64,000 bases of DNA from contig VDMD01000001.1 of the NCBI GenBank assembly GCA_007026445.1, positions 1,984,001 to 2,048,000 of the forward strand, read 5' to 3'. The translations under genes and the position numbers were made by a program. How positions within the stretch are numbered: position 1 is the stretch's first letter; each line of letters opens with the position of its first letter. This DNA is from Schizophyllum amplum. Its lineage: Eukaryota; Basidiomycota; Agaricomycetes; Agaricales; Schizophyllaceae. This document shows positions 50,894-62,192 of the stretch, piece after piece. The notes beneath the pieces are model-generated. The model saw only the letters and a program-made list of their open reading frames with translations, was not told the origin of the DNA and did not search any database.

Positions 50894-52316
50894 TTACTTG
50901 CGCCGCTTGTCCACACCCCGCGTGCCGGCATGCTTCTGTGACGACGGCTGCCCCCTGGGAGCTTCATCAGGACACTTGCGTCGCTGCAGGTAGTGAAATT
51001 TACTGATGAGGCCTCGACGACGACGTCGACGCCGACGCCGACGCGGAAGAGTGGCTGCTAGAGTAGATTAAGTTCAGCGATCGGAGCGCAGGGATATCAG
51101 AGCGTACCGATGTCCGGCCGACGAGCGGTGAGACACTTGGGACTGCGACGCCTGAGAGTGCCTCGAGCTCTCCCTGTGATGACATGAGTAACGTATTAGT
51201 GACCACTCCAATGGCCTACGCGGACAGGCCTACTCACGTATCAGAGGCGTAGTCGCTGAAAGAGGGTCAATGACAGCGGATACTATGAGCAGGAAGTTTA
51301 CCTACAGACTGGTCTCTCCACTCGACGTGCCATGCGCACTTGCCAGTGTGGATGCGATTGAGGAAGGGCGGCCTACAGCGCTGACCTGGGCACGATGGCC
51401 CGGAGTAAAAGCAGGAGGAGGCGTTGGAGTGTTGCCAGACGGTGCGGAGTACCCACTATAGGAGTTTGTTAGCGTGATGCGTTCAGAGATGCTGAAGACT
51501 TGCCCGGATAAGTTCGGCTGGCTGGTAGCGGCCTGCCTCCGAGCAGGCGGCATCAGACCAGCAGGGGCAGCTGACTCGTAGCTGGGAGCCCTCGGGGGGT
51601 CGTAAGAATAATCAAGAGGTGGTCGAGAATGCGGGCGCGCGCTGACAGATATAAACAAATGTGCCAGTATCAACAACTAACGACGTACGATGTTGGAGGA
51701 GGTGGACGTGACACACGCCTTGTGCTCTGGTTCCTTTCCCACTGGATTCGGTCCTCCATAGACCGCCACGAAGTGATTGGGCGGCTAACCATGAGTCTGG
51801 CATCCTGCTGCGAGGCCTCGACAGCAGGGGCAGGTGGGGCAGGAGGCGGCGACGAGATATAGGATCCAGAAGGACCTGATGTCTGGGAAAGGCCCTGCTG
51901 AAGGCGGGCTTCTTCAGAAAGCGTCTGAAGAGTCGTGAGCGCCATCCTTCATCACCTTGCAGATAAAAAAGCAGTGCGCACCCGAGCTGATCTCACAGCG
52001 GTCTCTGCGTCTGCCAGGGTTCGGTCGTTGCGCTCGACTCTGCCTGGAATTCTCTCTAAGACGCCTCTGGCCATGGAGTTTCTGATCCTCCAGTCACTGA
52101 GTAAGTTCCTGCTTCTGTTGAGCGGGTCGTCAAACGTGTCACCACTCCTGAGAAACGTAGAGCTCACGTCGATAGTCGCTGCCTCTCCTGCTCCCGTACA
52201 TCGTCAGGCAGAACGTCAAGGTCAGCTTCGGCGGCGTCAAGATCACGATAAATGTCTCTGTAGCGCTGCTGGCGACCCGGAATGCTGGGGGCGCCACTCT
52301 CTGACTTGCGCGACAT
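50894..52316 (-). CDS. Kinase-partner family protein P2, unknown function
   Basis: Paralogue of P3 and more distantly P1. Exon junctions read in phase: 52168-52316, 51997-52114, 51689-51924, then from 51641 downward through several short exons to a stop at 50894. N-terminal part: RQQRYRDIYRDLDAAEADLD, VREQERQRLSTS, LLSDWRIRNSMARGVLERIP, TLADAETA; then, after an intron shared with P1 and P3, TLSEEARLQQGLSQTS. The rest is Pro/Ser/Tyr-rich (ISSPPPAPPAPAVEA, LDYSYDPPRAPSYESA), with FTPGHRAQVSAVG matching FVPGHRVKLSAVG in P3, a Ser/Ala run and a basic end (GVDKRRK). It looks like a helical N-terminus followed by a disordered tail with a possible nuclear signal. It is divergent from kinase K2, 572 bp away. 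Function unknown. Confidence 0.65.
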
Positions 52317-52888
52317 GGCTGGCAACTGAGGGCAAACGAGGAGAATTGGGTCCCAAACGTGTCAAGGAGAGGCCTTATATATCGAGCACGGCGCTTATTG
52401 TGGCCATCGTGGTAAGGTGACCCAGTCCGGCAATTGTGGCCCTGCATAGAATGAGGGTAGTGGGCCACACTTGCATAGCTGTTGATGGAGCGGGGATCAG
52501 GAGAAGATCCTAGCCAAAATGTGAACGAGAAGGGATCTCAGATTCATCATTACTACCACCGAACCGAATCAACACGAACTGACCTACTGGTTCGCATCGA
52601 CGTATGGCACTGCATCAATTGACTCATACTTAGAACTTGGGCTTCGCAAGCTTGGAATGCATGAGATTTCGGGGCAAGCCTGTTGGACTCACGGTCGGCG
52701 TAAGATGAGGCTGAGAGGAGGTGGGAGCGAAGCTCAAAGCCTCAAATTTCAAACTCGGGCGCAACCACGTGCTCTGTCGCACCGGGCTCGCGGGCCGTTA
52801 GGTATCTCGACTCAAGTTGGCTTTCCCCGTCGTTCCAGTGACTTTCTGCAGCAGTGTCGTCTTTGCTGCAGTCAGGTCTGCGTCGCTC
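52317..52888. promoter_or_regulatory. Divergent promoter region of pair 2
   Basis: 572 bp between divergent ATGs. A TATA-like TATATAAGG lies about 60 bases upstream of P2 (near 52374-52382, minus). A CACGTG palindrome lies near 52766, about 120 bases upstream of K2. Confidence 0.5.
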
Positions 52889-54106
52889 ATGCCTGGTCCA
52901 AACATCGGTCGTATGGAACAGTTCTGGGTGGATCATTATGCCTTCCTCGAACGTCGCGGCTATCGACTACGGCCTCGATACGATCCTGTTCATCTGCCCA
53001 TCCGTGAACGCGTAAAGTGGTACCAGTCGTCCCCTTCCTACCCAGAAGACGAAATAACTACATTGGTGAGTATACATGCCCAGAGCCGTGATACTGCGTC
53101 GCTGAGACTTGATTTCAGCGTCCAGCCGTCCTCGACGCGGTTCGCACAGTCGATGGGCTTACCGTCGTGCTTCGTAAAGCAACAACATGGTCGGACGAAG
53201 TACCCATCCTTCAACGTCTCAATGATCTACATTCCGACCCTCGCAACCGCACTGTGCCTATTCTGGATACTATCCTTCTTCCTGACTCTGATGAACATGT
53301 CCTCCTTGTCATCCCACTCCTTCACAGTTACTACGATCCCCCATTTACAAGCCCTGCGCAAGTCGTGCAGGCTTTGTTACAGCTCTTAGAGGTACGATTC
53401 TCTGTGACCATCATATCGAATATCCTTACGCGAGATACAGGCGATGCAGTTCCTTCATGAAAATGACGTCGCCCACAGGTCAGTTCAGTCGCAGCCACTC
53501 TGCTCGCACTCACAGTCTCGTAAGGGATTTTTGTACAAACAACCTCATGCTAGACCCTTCGGAGCTGTTCCCTGAGGGCTTCCATGTCGCTCGGCCATAC
53601 CTTTCTCGAGATGGTCAAACCCTAGGCGTGAACTTTCGAAACCGCCCAGATGTGAGCCCCGTGCGATACTTCGTGATCGATTTCGGGCTGGCAACGCATC
53701 TGCCGTATCGTTCTGGATGGGTGACTACTGGCGTTTTTGGCGCGGATAAGACCGTACCCGAGCTTTCATGGGAGACGCCATACGACCCCTTTAAAGTCGA
53801 TATTTATCAGTTCGGTCGTGTTATCATGTGCGACATGATCGAGGTGAGCTTTGAGCTTAAGCCACCTGCGTGTCACGTACTCATCGACAATAGGTGTATA
53901 ACGGCCTCGAGTTTCTGCGTCCTCTGGCGGAAGAAATGACACGAAAAGATCCAGATCGACGCCCAGATGTGACTACGTCTCTGGCACTACTTCGAGAGAT
54001 CGCCATGCATCTGCCTGCAGCCGAGCTTCAACGAGACATTTGGCCTGTGAACCATACTATAATGCTCGGTTTCACCTCTCGCCCGCGGCGTAGTTGTTGT
54101 GGCTAA
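52889..54106 (+). CDS. Kinase-like protein K2
   Basis: Paralogue of K1, K3 and K4 with the same five exons: 52889-53065, 53119-53391, 53441-53478, 53525-53843 and 53894-54106 (339 aa). Opening module FWVDHYAFLERRGYRLRPRY; N-lobe VLDAVRTVDGLTVVLRK, again with Arg at the usual Lys place and Lys next to it; WSDEVPI for the helix-C Glu; catalytic loop HRDFCTNNLMLD; and a canonical DFG in YFVIDFGLAT, unlike its paralogues. Then GVFGADKTVPELSWE, VDIYQFGRVIMCDMIE and RPLAEEMTRKDPDRRPD. It ends RPRRSCCG, a short basic stretch with two Cys next to the C-terminus. It may be the copy closest to an active kinase. Confidence 0.85.
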
Positions 54107-55153
54107 TTGGACGCGACAAACCCCGCGGCTAGTTGCCCCTTGCATAGTAAAGGACCTGTCTGCGCTGTAAATATCGAAAATAAAAACGAGAGAACTCGGC
54201 GTCCAAGTATAGTTACAGTATCGGATGGATGAACATGGACACACCTCGGGTCGGAGTGACAGTCGGAGCGGCGGCCATAGGTTACAGCTGTTTGCAAAAA
54301 GGTGCGGAATCCCGCGCGATTTCTCGTGCGTGCCATATGGTCGTGGCCTCCCGGCGCCTGCCGGGGAACAGCTGAAAGATTTGTACACCGCTCTTCTGGT
54401 TGGATTTTGGTGCCCCGATGTTGCCTTATATGCAAGTACAAAGCTAAGTTACTGTTACGACGAGATCCAGAAGAGTATCGAGCTTGAAAGTGACGCTAGC
54501 CGTGCTTCAGTACCAGTCCCTGACCAGTCCTCGTGGACCTTGCATCGGACCGCGTGCCGGTTTCCATCTCGGATGAAGCCGAGGCACGCATTGCAGACGG
54601 ACAGGATTCACCCAGGACTGGTTTCGTTCTTCATGGTTGGCTTTAATGCCCAAATATATACATATAGCTTGAAAGATTACTCATTCGAGCCTCTTCATGA
54701 GCGAGGAAATGCAGTCCTCCTGGTAATCCGCCCGAAGTGACGGCCTCCTGCTGCTTCCCGGCAGGCGCCGGGAGGCCGTGACCAAATATGGCACGCACCA
54801 GAAATCGCGCGGGATTCCGCACATTTTTGCAAACAGCTGTAAACCTCTCTAATGACGATGATAACAAGTACCTAACCAGTCCAAAGTACCACTTCGAAGT
54901 TGGAGATAAGCGAGCAGCTCGTATATCCATGTGTTGACTGCCAGTGCGACGCGGGGGACTTGGGAGCACAGTGATGGCAGGCGGCTGAAGATAGCACGTG
55001 ACCGTGTCTCGCTTGTCCTCTCGCCACCACCACCATCGCAGCGCATCGGTGCCCTATCAATTGTGTCTCTCCGCTCCTTGTCTGTCGTGCATCTCCCTCT
55101 GGACTCCCGAACTGTTTTTTGATCAAGGTTGAGCGCTTGAGCTCGGGTACATC
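54107..55153. other. Spacer upstream of K3, occupied by a fold-back element
   Basis: No partner gene of the P family is found here, in contrast to the other kinase copies. A CACGTG palindrome lies near 54996, about 155 bases upstream of K3. Confidence 0.55.
54282..54842. mobile_element. Fold-back element with long terminal inverted repeats
   Basis: About 85 bases at 54282-54368 (starting TTACAGCTGTTTGCAAAAA) return as inverted complement at 54757-54842 (ending TTTTTGCAAACAGCTGTAA) with roughly 90% identity by eye. Each arm also contains a GC-rich inner palindrome (GGCGCCTGCCGGG). The unique centre is about 390 bp and has no recognisable coding frame. The structure fits a non-autonomous fold-back or MITE-type transposon. 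Confidence 0.8.
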
Positions 55154-56387
55154 ATGCCAGGCCCGAATATCAACACTTACGAGGGCTTCTGGGTGGACCA
55201 CTACTCTTTTCTTGAGCGCCGCGGATATCGACTGAGGCCCAGGTATGATCCTTCGCATCGTCCTGCGCGCCCGCGAGAGAAGCCTTGCTGTCTACCGAAC
55301 ATATTCTTCCAGTCAGAAGACGAGGTGGAAATTTCGGTGCGTACTTACTGGCTTTCTAAGATTGCAAGTACAAACCTCTCGCAGCAACCCTGCGTTTTAG
55401 ATGCTGTCCGCTTAGCCGATGGCAAACGGATTGTGCTTCGCAAGGCCGCGACTTGGAAGGACGAGATACCGATCTATCAGTCTCTATCCTACGCCTCAGG
55501 AGATAGTCGCAACCGACTGGTCCCCATTCTAGACATTGTCCTCCTTCCCGACACAGACGAGGACGTGTTTATCGTCATGCCATTTCTACGCGTGTACTAC
55601 GACCCTCCCTTCTCACGAGTCGACCAAGTTGTGGATTGCGTCTCACAATTCATCGGGGTACGTTCGTCTTCGTTGTGTCTCATAGATTCACGCCAAATTT
55701 TTCTCAGGCGCTGCAATACCTCCACGAACGAAATGTTGCCCATAGGTAACGCTATCCTGACTTTGAAACAATTACTGCTGATTACGTTGCGCAGGGACTT
55801 CTGCTCCCACAACTTGATGATGGATGCGTCTGAGCTTATCCCAGATGGTCATCACTTCGCTGTGAAAAGTCGCGCCTATAACGGCGAATTCGGGTTTACC
55901 CGTCGCGATCGCGCAGACGTCCCTCCCGTCAAATATTTTGTCATTGATTTAGGCCTTGCAACGCGCCTAATCGCCCACGATTACTTGGTTACAGGTGTGT
56001 TCGGACAGGACAAGACTGTTCCCGAGCTATCCTGGGAGGTTCCCTACAGCCCTCTCATGGTCGATATATACCAGCTAGGGCATGTGATCATGAAAGACCT
56101 TGTTGATGTAAGTTGGTCATCTTGTGAATGCAAACCCCGGCTCACGAACGAATCAGGTTTACGACGGCATGGAGTTCCTTCGCCCTCTTGCAGAAATGAT
56201 GACCCAAAGGGATCCGCATAGTCGGCCTGACATAGCGCAGGTTGTCGAAATCTTCACGCATGCTGTGAGCAGTCTATCGTCGACGACCCTGCAGCAGCCT
56301 ATTCACGTAGAAGATTGGGAGAACCGAAGACTTCGTTTCGCGCCCCATCCTTATCCCAAGGAACGCTGCTGCTGCTACTCTTGTTGA
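55154..56387 (+). CDS. Kinase-like protein K3 (no partner gene)
   Basis: Exons 55154-55336, 55385-55657, 55708-55745, 55795-56107 and 56157-56387 give 345 aa, matching the other copies. Opening module FWVDHYSFLERRGYRLRPRY; N-lobe VLDAVRLADGKRIVLRKAAT; KDEIPIYQ; hinge-side LPDTDEDVFIVMPFLRVYYD; catalytic loop HRDFCSHNLMMD; YFVIDLGLAT (DLG); GVFGQDKTVPELSWE; and LRPLAEMMTQRDPHSRPD. The C-terminus is YPKERCCCYSC, four Cys in the last six residues. It is most like K4. It lacks a divergent P gene; its upstream spacer carries the fold-back element instead. Confidence 0.85.
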
Positions 56388-57194
56388 AGTTGCCGCACAC
56401 ATCTTTGCGGTCTACATGTATTTCCGTCTCGTTCACATTTACTTTATGTCCCGTCACTCGGCTTGGTTTGTACGATAAAAGGATTTGAACGATGAGAGGA
56501 ATATGTAGGTTGGTAAGTGAAAGCTTGTTCCATGGAGAATCAACAGCTCCGCTTCGCCCGTCCTCCCCTGACCAAGGAACGTTGTTGTTGTTACTGCTGA
56601 AGCTGATGATAGCACTCCCGCAGTCATCCCCTTCCTCCGAGGGCCGTCCGATATACAAAATTTTCACATTTGCGGCGCCGGGGACAAGGGGTGGAGAGCT
56701 CAGGAGATTGCTGAATTGTTCGAAGGAGCGTGTATATTCGAGAATGACAGGGTAACAACAAGTATGGACAGTGTTAGGTAGTACGAGACTACAACTACAA
56801 CGTTGAGAGAAAATCACGGACGAGCCGCGCAACGATACAGATATACGTAAAGACGGTTACAAGGTTCAACGTTCAGAACGTTCAACATCGAGATGGGCGA
56901 GCAGCCGCCCTCAGCAGCGGTCGTAAGTAACGCTCATCAGTCATGACAGGTCGTAAATGAGAAAAAGGATAAGGAGCAGCCGAGAAGGTGCGACGTGTCG
57001 TGTATTCGGATGTCGCAGGAAAGGAAGGCCATACGATAAATAACGAGAGAGAAGGAAAGGTAGGCATGATGGTGGGCCTGAGCCCACAAGAAAAAAAGAT
57101 ACGATGCACAGCGAAAGAGAATCTGATTCAACGAGACGGTCGTTGTAACAAGCAGGCGGTTGCAGGGGAATGTTGCGCGGATTCGCGAGTTTGC
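56388..57194. other. Spacer between K3 and P3 (convergent)
   Basis: No gene. It carries the stretch homologous to the 3' flank of P2 (see 50098-50893). Confidence 0.5.
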
Positions 57195-58444
57195 TTACTT
57201 GCACTTGGGGTGGTCCCCGCGCCGCTTGCTCTTGTCCTTGGAAGAGCTTGCACGAGGCCTGTTACTGTATCAGCATCACATCTGGAACTTTGATGCGACT
57301 ACTCACTGCTGAGTGGAAGAGTGTGACGCATCCTGGCCGCTAAGAGAAGTAACGTTAAGCCATCCAGTCATTCGTCGATATGTGGATCAATAGACGCACG
57401 AGTCGGAGTCAGACTGGCTGTCGTAGCCGTCTCCTGCATAACTATAGCTGAAGAGAAAGTTGCTCGTCAAAGAAGGCACCATTTAGTGTAGAATAGAAAT
57501 ACCTTGACTGCGCCACGCTTAAAGCAGACGATGACCGACTACCCCGACTGACTCGGCTTCCGTCGGACGAGACAGAAGGCGCAACACCGACGGCGCTCAG
57601 CTTCACCCTGTGCCCAGGCACGAAGCTTGAGCTCGAAGCGCCAGCCCTGTAGCAAACACTTATCAACGACGTAGACGAAGTAGGTTGAAGTGAGACCGGA
57701 CCCTAGCTGTGGCTGACTGCGTCTGGCCACATAAGAGGGGGGCGGTGCGAGGCCGCTGGAGGACTGGCGAGGGGTACCGTGATATGACGCCGCGTCCTGA
57801 CTCCTGCGATCATTGCTGTAAGGAAAGTTCAGACAGAAATTTGGGCTCAGGCAGAGATGGTGGGACAAACCGAGAAGTCGATGGGCGGTTTGGATCGTAT
57901 CGTACAGCGTCGCTCTCAAACTTCATCTGAGAGTATGGCATGATCGGGTCGTCAATGGGGGGAACGCTTGAAGAAGGCGCTGCCGACACAGCAGGCGGCA
58001 CGTACGTTGCCGTTTGTGACGCAGTCCTGGCGGCCTTCAGCCGCTCGTCCGACAGGGTCTGTATCTGAGCTTGAGTATTTACCATCTAATTGAGCAAATT
58101 TACGTACGCGAACTGTCTCCGCTCGTTTATGAGCAGCCTCCAACGCACGACTGTGTACGGCCGAGCCCAGCTGGGTGCTGTCGAAGATTTTACACATCGT
58201 CGGGTCAGTCAAGTGCCAAGCATTCAGATCACGTCGCGATCTAAGCAATCACATAAGGGCAACCATGATGCAAGATAAAGACGACGCACCGACGCAGATC
58301 GCGGGCATGATCGACTTGCTCCTGTTGCGTGAGGTTGGAGAGTAGGGCTTGAGCTTCATCGAGGCGGAGCTGCGCCTCACGCCGATCAGCATCCCTACGA
58401 AAGAATCTACTCGGCGGCTTGTGAGGGTCAGGCTTGGGTGGCAT
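57195..58444 (-). CDS. Kinase-partner family protein P3, unknown function
   Basis: Paralogue of P2, with matching introns. N-terminal part: PPKPDPHKPPSRFFRRDADR, REAQLRLDEAQALLSNLTQQ, HARDLRRSRRDLNAWHLTD, HSRALEAAHKRAETVR; then, after the shared intron, TLSDERLKAARTASQTATYV. The tail is Pro/Ser-rich (VPPAVSAAPSSSVPP), with FVPGHRVKLSAVG, SYAGDGYDSQSDSDS and a basic end KDKSKRRGDHPKCK just before the stop at 57195. Intron phases at the first, second and last junctions agree with P2. A TATA-like TATAAAA (minus, near 58499-58505) lies about 55 bases upstream of the ATG. It is divergent from kinase K4, 519 bp away. Function unknown; likely a helical domain plus disordered tail. Confidence 0.65.
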
Positions 58445-58963
58445 GTCAAGAGCTTCGGGGATGAATGGACGGCGGGGACGGTCAGCAAAGCAGAGCGTCT
58501 TTTATAGTTGACCACTGGAAAACAATATTGTTCTTTCGGAAGGTTTATAGGCGCTTTCTTACGACACCCATGGAGTTACAACAGGCAGTGAATGGAGAAC
58601 CGACATGACCTTCTTGTGAGTTGACGCCGTCAAAGTGTGGGGACGAGTCCGACTTGGTGGTGGGCCGTGATTCGACGCGCAGTCATCTCCAGTGTACCCC
58701 CAAGGGAATACATGGCATATATAGGAGGGTCCCAGGTAAAGCCAGTTCGTTTCCGGAGACGTGAACCTGTTCGTAGTCCGAGGAAGATCGAGATCTGAGG
58801 CCTGAGGGCGAACCAGCGTCTCTTTGGCCTTGTTTGCCTGATCGCATGATAGCCCAGTAAGTAGCCGGGCCGTAGCCCGTGGCCAGTTGAACGTTCGCGT
58901 GTCTGCGCCTGGTCTGCGCAGACCTCTGCAGGACCTCTGCAGGACCTCTACCTCAGTCGTATT
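58445..58963. promoter_or_regulatory. Divergent promoter region of pair 3
   Basis: 519 bp between divergent ATGs. A short tandem repeat of GACCTCTGCAG (about 58919-58950, two full and one partial unit) lies just upstream of the K4 start. Confidence 0.55.
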
Positions 58964-60203
58964 ATGGATCAGGGTCTTTACGTTTGCGAGGCCTTCTGGG
59001 TGAACCACTACCACTTCTTGCAACGTCGCGGCTACCTACTGAGGCCTAGATACGACCCTGCTCATGTTCTCACTCGCAAGCCTTGTTGGCAGCCTGAGTT
59101 ATTCTTTCATCCAGAGGACGGGATCCCTAGCACGGTGCGTCTCTATTCCAAGTGCCATTGCTTTGCGCCTGAGCTCACGACTTTGCACTCAGCGCGCCAG
59201 CGTGATGGACGCGACTCGAATCTCCGACAACAAACGTGTCGTTCTTCGCAAGGCAGCGACTTGGAAGGATGAACTCCCTATCTATCATCACTTTGCGCAG
59301 CTCCCGGCGGACAATCGCAACAGGCTTGCGCCACTCCTGGACATCATTCTCCTTCCCGACACGGACGAGGATGCATTCCTTGTCATACCCTTCCTCCGCG
59401 TATATTATGATCCTCCGTTTTCGCGGACTGATCAGGCTGTGCAGTGCGTATCGCAGTTTCTCGAGGTACGCCCATCTGAGCCTCTCTGTCGATGAGCATC
59501 ATCCTGAACTTTGCGCAGATGTTGCAATATTTTCACGAGCACAACATTGCTCACCGGTAAGAACACCCACAGTAACGCACGCTGTTGACTCTGAGCAATT
59601 CCTGCAGGGACTTTTGCAGTCTCAACTTGATGATGGACGCGTCGGAGCTGCTACCAGGCGGTCATCATTTCGCTGAATCATATTGCTCCCCCGATGGTCA
59701 TTACGGACTCGCCTTCCGCGACCGGATCGAAGTTTCCCCGGTAAAATACTTCGTCATAGATCTAGGACTGGCCTCGCAGCTGCCCAACCGCCAGAGCCTG
59801 GTCACAGGCGTATTCGGACAAGACAAGACCGTCCCAGAATTATCCTGGGACATTCCCTACGATCCCTTCTTAGTTGACATATATCAGTTTGGCCGCGTCA
59901 TCGTGGAAGAATTTGTCGACGTGAGTCGCTGTCCGTCTCTCTACGAAGCGTACTGATGGTCGTGTACGTGTGCAGATGTACGACGGATTGGAATTCCTGC
60001 GTCCTCTTGCAGAAATGATGGTACGCGAGGATCCGCAATGTCGGCCAGACATCACGAAGGTTTGCGAAGTCTTCGCCGGTATTGTGAGCAAATTACCCCC
60101 GACGTTACTTGAGCAGCCGGTCTGTGTGATGGATTGGGAACAGCATAAATATCGTTACGCACGTCCTCCTTTGCCCGACCGGGGTTTTTGGCAGTGTTGC
60201 TGA
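58964..60203 (+). CDS. Kinase-like protein K4
   Basis: Exons 58964-59134, 59193-59465, 59519-59556, 59608-59920 and 59976-60203 give 340 aa. Opening module FWVNHYHFLQRRGYLLRPRY; N-lobe VMDATRISDNKRVVLRKAAT; KDELPIYH; LPDTDEDAFLVIPFLRVYYD; catalytic loop HRDFCSLNLMMD; YFVIDLGLAS (DLG); GVFGQDKTVPELSWD; and LRPLAEMMVREDPQCRPD. The C-terminus is PDRGFWQCC: two Cys at the extreme end, the form of a Rab-type prenylation site, though palmitoylation is an alternative. Nearest relative is K3. Confidence 0.85.
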
Positions 60204-60880
60204 TGAACTTGTGATTGCGCGAGCAGCTCGTCTGTTGTACATCTATCATACAAGGCATCCTTACTGTTACCTCATTGCCGATGCTCAATATCAATTCTAC
60301 GCCTCGACGCAGCGCACTTCTTTGAGTGGCGGTCAAGCGCTGCCATGAGGCTTGAACTTAGGTTGGCAAGAGTAAAATTTGAAAGCTTGTTTATGCAGGA
60401 TGCAGCAGCACTGTAAAGGGAGTAGCAGAACTCTCTCCTATTGCGAAGAACAAGCCCGATGAAAATGCTCTGCGCTGGTGACTAGCATTCATCAACGATG
60501 GCTAGAAAACCACAGCCATGTAGAGAGACACGAGACAGCTGAACGCGCGAGACTATGTTCTTAGGCACAGAGAGTGCCGCTTCAAAGGGCCCGGGGCGTA
60601 CATGGTTCCGAGTGCTGCACGGCTGCGAGTCATCAGCTCGGAGTGACAAGGACAGTGAGGGCAAACCGGGTTGCGTAGAACACCGGTACTCTTTCGTCGC
60701 AGACAGAAACAACTGTCGAGGCTGTGTAACGCGATAGGCGGAGGCCAATAATCGGGCAATTCCGCGAACCTGATCCAAAGATGAGTTCGTCCATTGCCAG
60801 GGCTGCACACTGGGGTGACTCGGACAATTGAGAAGGGGGAGCTTCGTCCACGACGCACCGCAGGGGGACAGAAAGCTAAA
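60204..60880. other. Spacer downstream of K4
   Basis: No gene recognised on either strand. Confidence 0.45.
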
Positions 60881-61480
60881 TGTGTCAGGCGCCTAGGTTT
60901 TGAATCAACAGATGTTGCCACGAATTCTGATCATGCTGATTAGGACGAGCACTCGCTGTTCGCTCCATTACGCGCACAATCACTGGGCGGGACGAAAATG
61001 ACTCACAGACATGATATTCGGAGACGTTTGCACAGACCGCAGGGAGGGCAGAGGGTTCTCGGTTTGGCGCCACAAACGCAATACGCACTGCTTGGTCCAT
61101 TCTCTGTCGGAGCAGCGACGGCGAAGACGTGGCAACAAGTGGCTAACCATGAGGCGAGAAGCGCTAGGACATCCTGAAAGGCGGCGTTCGAGTCAGTATG
61201 TGACACCTATAGAGAGCGCATGAGCAAACTCACTGTGCGAGTTCAACATCAGTGCAACAAGCCACAAGCCACTCGACGACCCGCTGGTTCGTTCTAGAGT
61301 GATGGGACTTGCGCGTGGATCTAGGTCATGAGCGAGAAGCGGGGTGAGAAGCGCAGCATTAAGCGCCAGGGTACTGAGCGGACCTCGCGATATCAGCAGT
61401 GCCTTCAACAGCTCGAAGCATGCACACGCCACGCATGCGTGTAGAGTGAGAAAGCTAATGAGTCGGAGCCGGCGACGTTA
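60881..61480 (-). CDS. Small membrane protein locus M1 (partial model)
   Basis: Unknown family. An upstream exon encodes RLRLISFLTLHACVACACFE, LLKALLISRGPLSTLALNA, ALLTPLLAHDLDPRASPIT and SSSGLWLVALMLNS, that is, hydrophobic segments with a short polar loop. A GTGAGT donor near 61235 leads to a CAG acceptor and an exon DVLALLASWLATCCHVFAVA. I could not fix the start codon or the last exon. Locus M2 at 62.2-62.9 kb is clearly related. It may encode a small multi-pass membrane protein. Confidence 0.5.
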
Positions 61481-62190
61481 GGGTGTCGTGAGTCGCATCT
61501 GAGGCACAAGCGCTGGGCCTACGCACAGCCCGATGGGAACCAATCGCCCTTTTAGACCGCCTCTGTCGGTGCGCAACGCGCAGTTGTACCCGCAAGATGG
61601 CCTCAGAAGCAAACAATCATGAGGTTGAGTGGTGTCATGAGATTGAGTGGCCTGTAAAGTCCGGAAACATCATGTCCGCCGCTCGCACGGTCCAGCAGGG
61701 ATCGGTGGCCCTACCTATGCTTCGCAATGACATGTGCGTAATCTGGGGAACATCTCTCTTCAGAAGCCGTTAAGAAGACAGCGCACCTCATCAGCTCATA
61801 GCCTCCGGGTCGTGCCACAAATGGACGATGCCGGTCGGTCGTCCGTTGTCGAATATAGAACGAACCTTCAAGGTATTGATATTCCCGGACCGGCACATAA
61901 AGGTCGAGAATAAACAGGACTTCCTTACAATAATGACGATGCAGATACAGTTCAAGGCGAAGACCGGCTCATATTGTGGCAACTGTGCGAACTTCATTGA
62001 CCTGGACTACGAGTGAGTCCACGCTGTGCCTGGGAGCGACTGGTCAGTGAAGAAGAAGTGCGGAGGTGCATGCGCGACGCACCACATCGATGCAGGAAGC
62101 GCGACTTGTCAAGCGTCTGGGTCTTCGCGCGACGGATGTTGGCACCAACGCTGATCAAGCGCTGACAGGAAAGGCAAGCTCAAGGATGCT
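61481..62190. other. Spacer between M1 and M2
   Basis: A plus-strand frame 61828-62016 (GRPLSNIERTFKVLIF, GSYCGNCANFIDLDYE) has some protein character but no known domain or context; I leave it unassigned. Confidence 0.35.
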
Positions 62191-62192
62191 AG

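Noticed and set aside
50975..52170. Apparent 20-26-nt introns in P2 (for example GTGAGC...CTCAG at 52148-52167)
   Set aside because: Using the next acceptors downstream gives introns of about 50 nt, keeps phase, and brings P2 into register with P3 (LSTS/LRRS, AETA/TLSEEA, PHQGQP). The ultra-short introns were an artefact of choosing the first AG.
58070..58100. Apparent 22-nt intron in P3
   Set aside because: The same correction applies: the acceptor before ACCCTGTCGGACGAG gives a normal-sized intron and matches P1 and P2.
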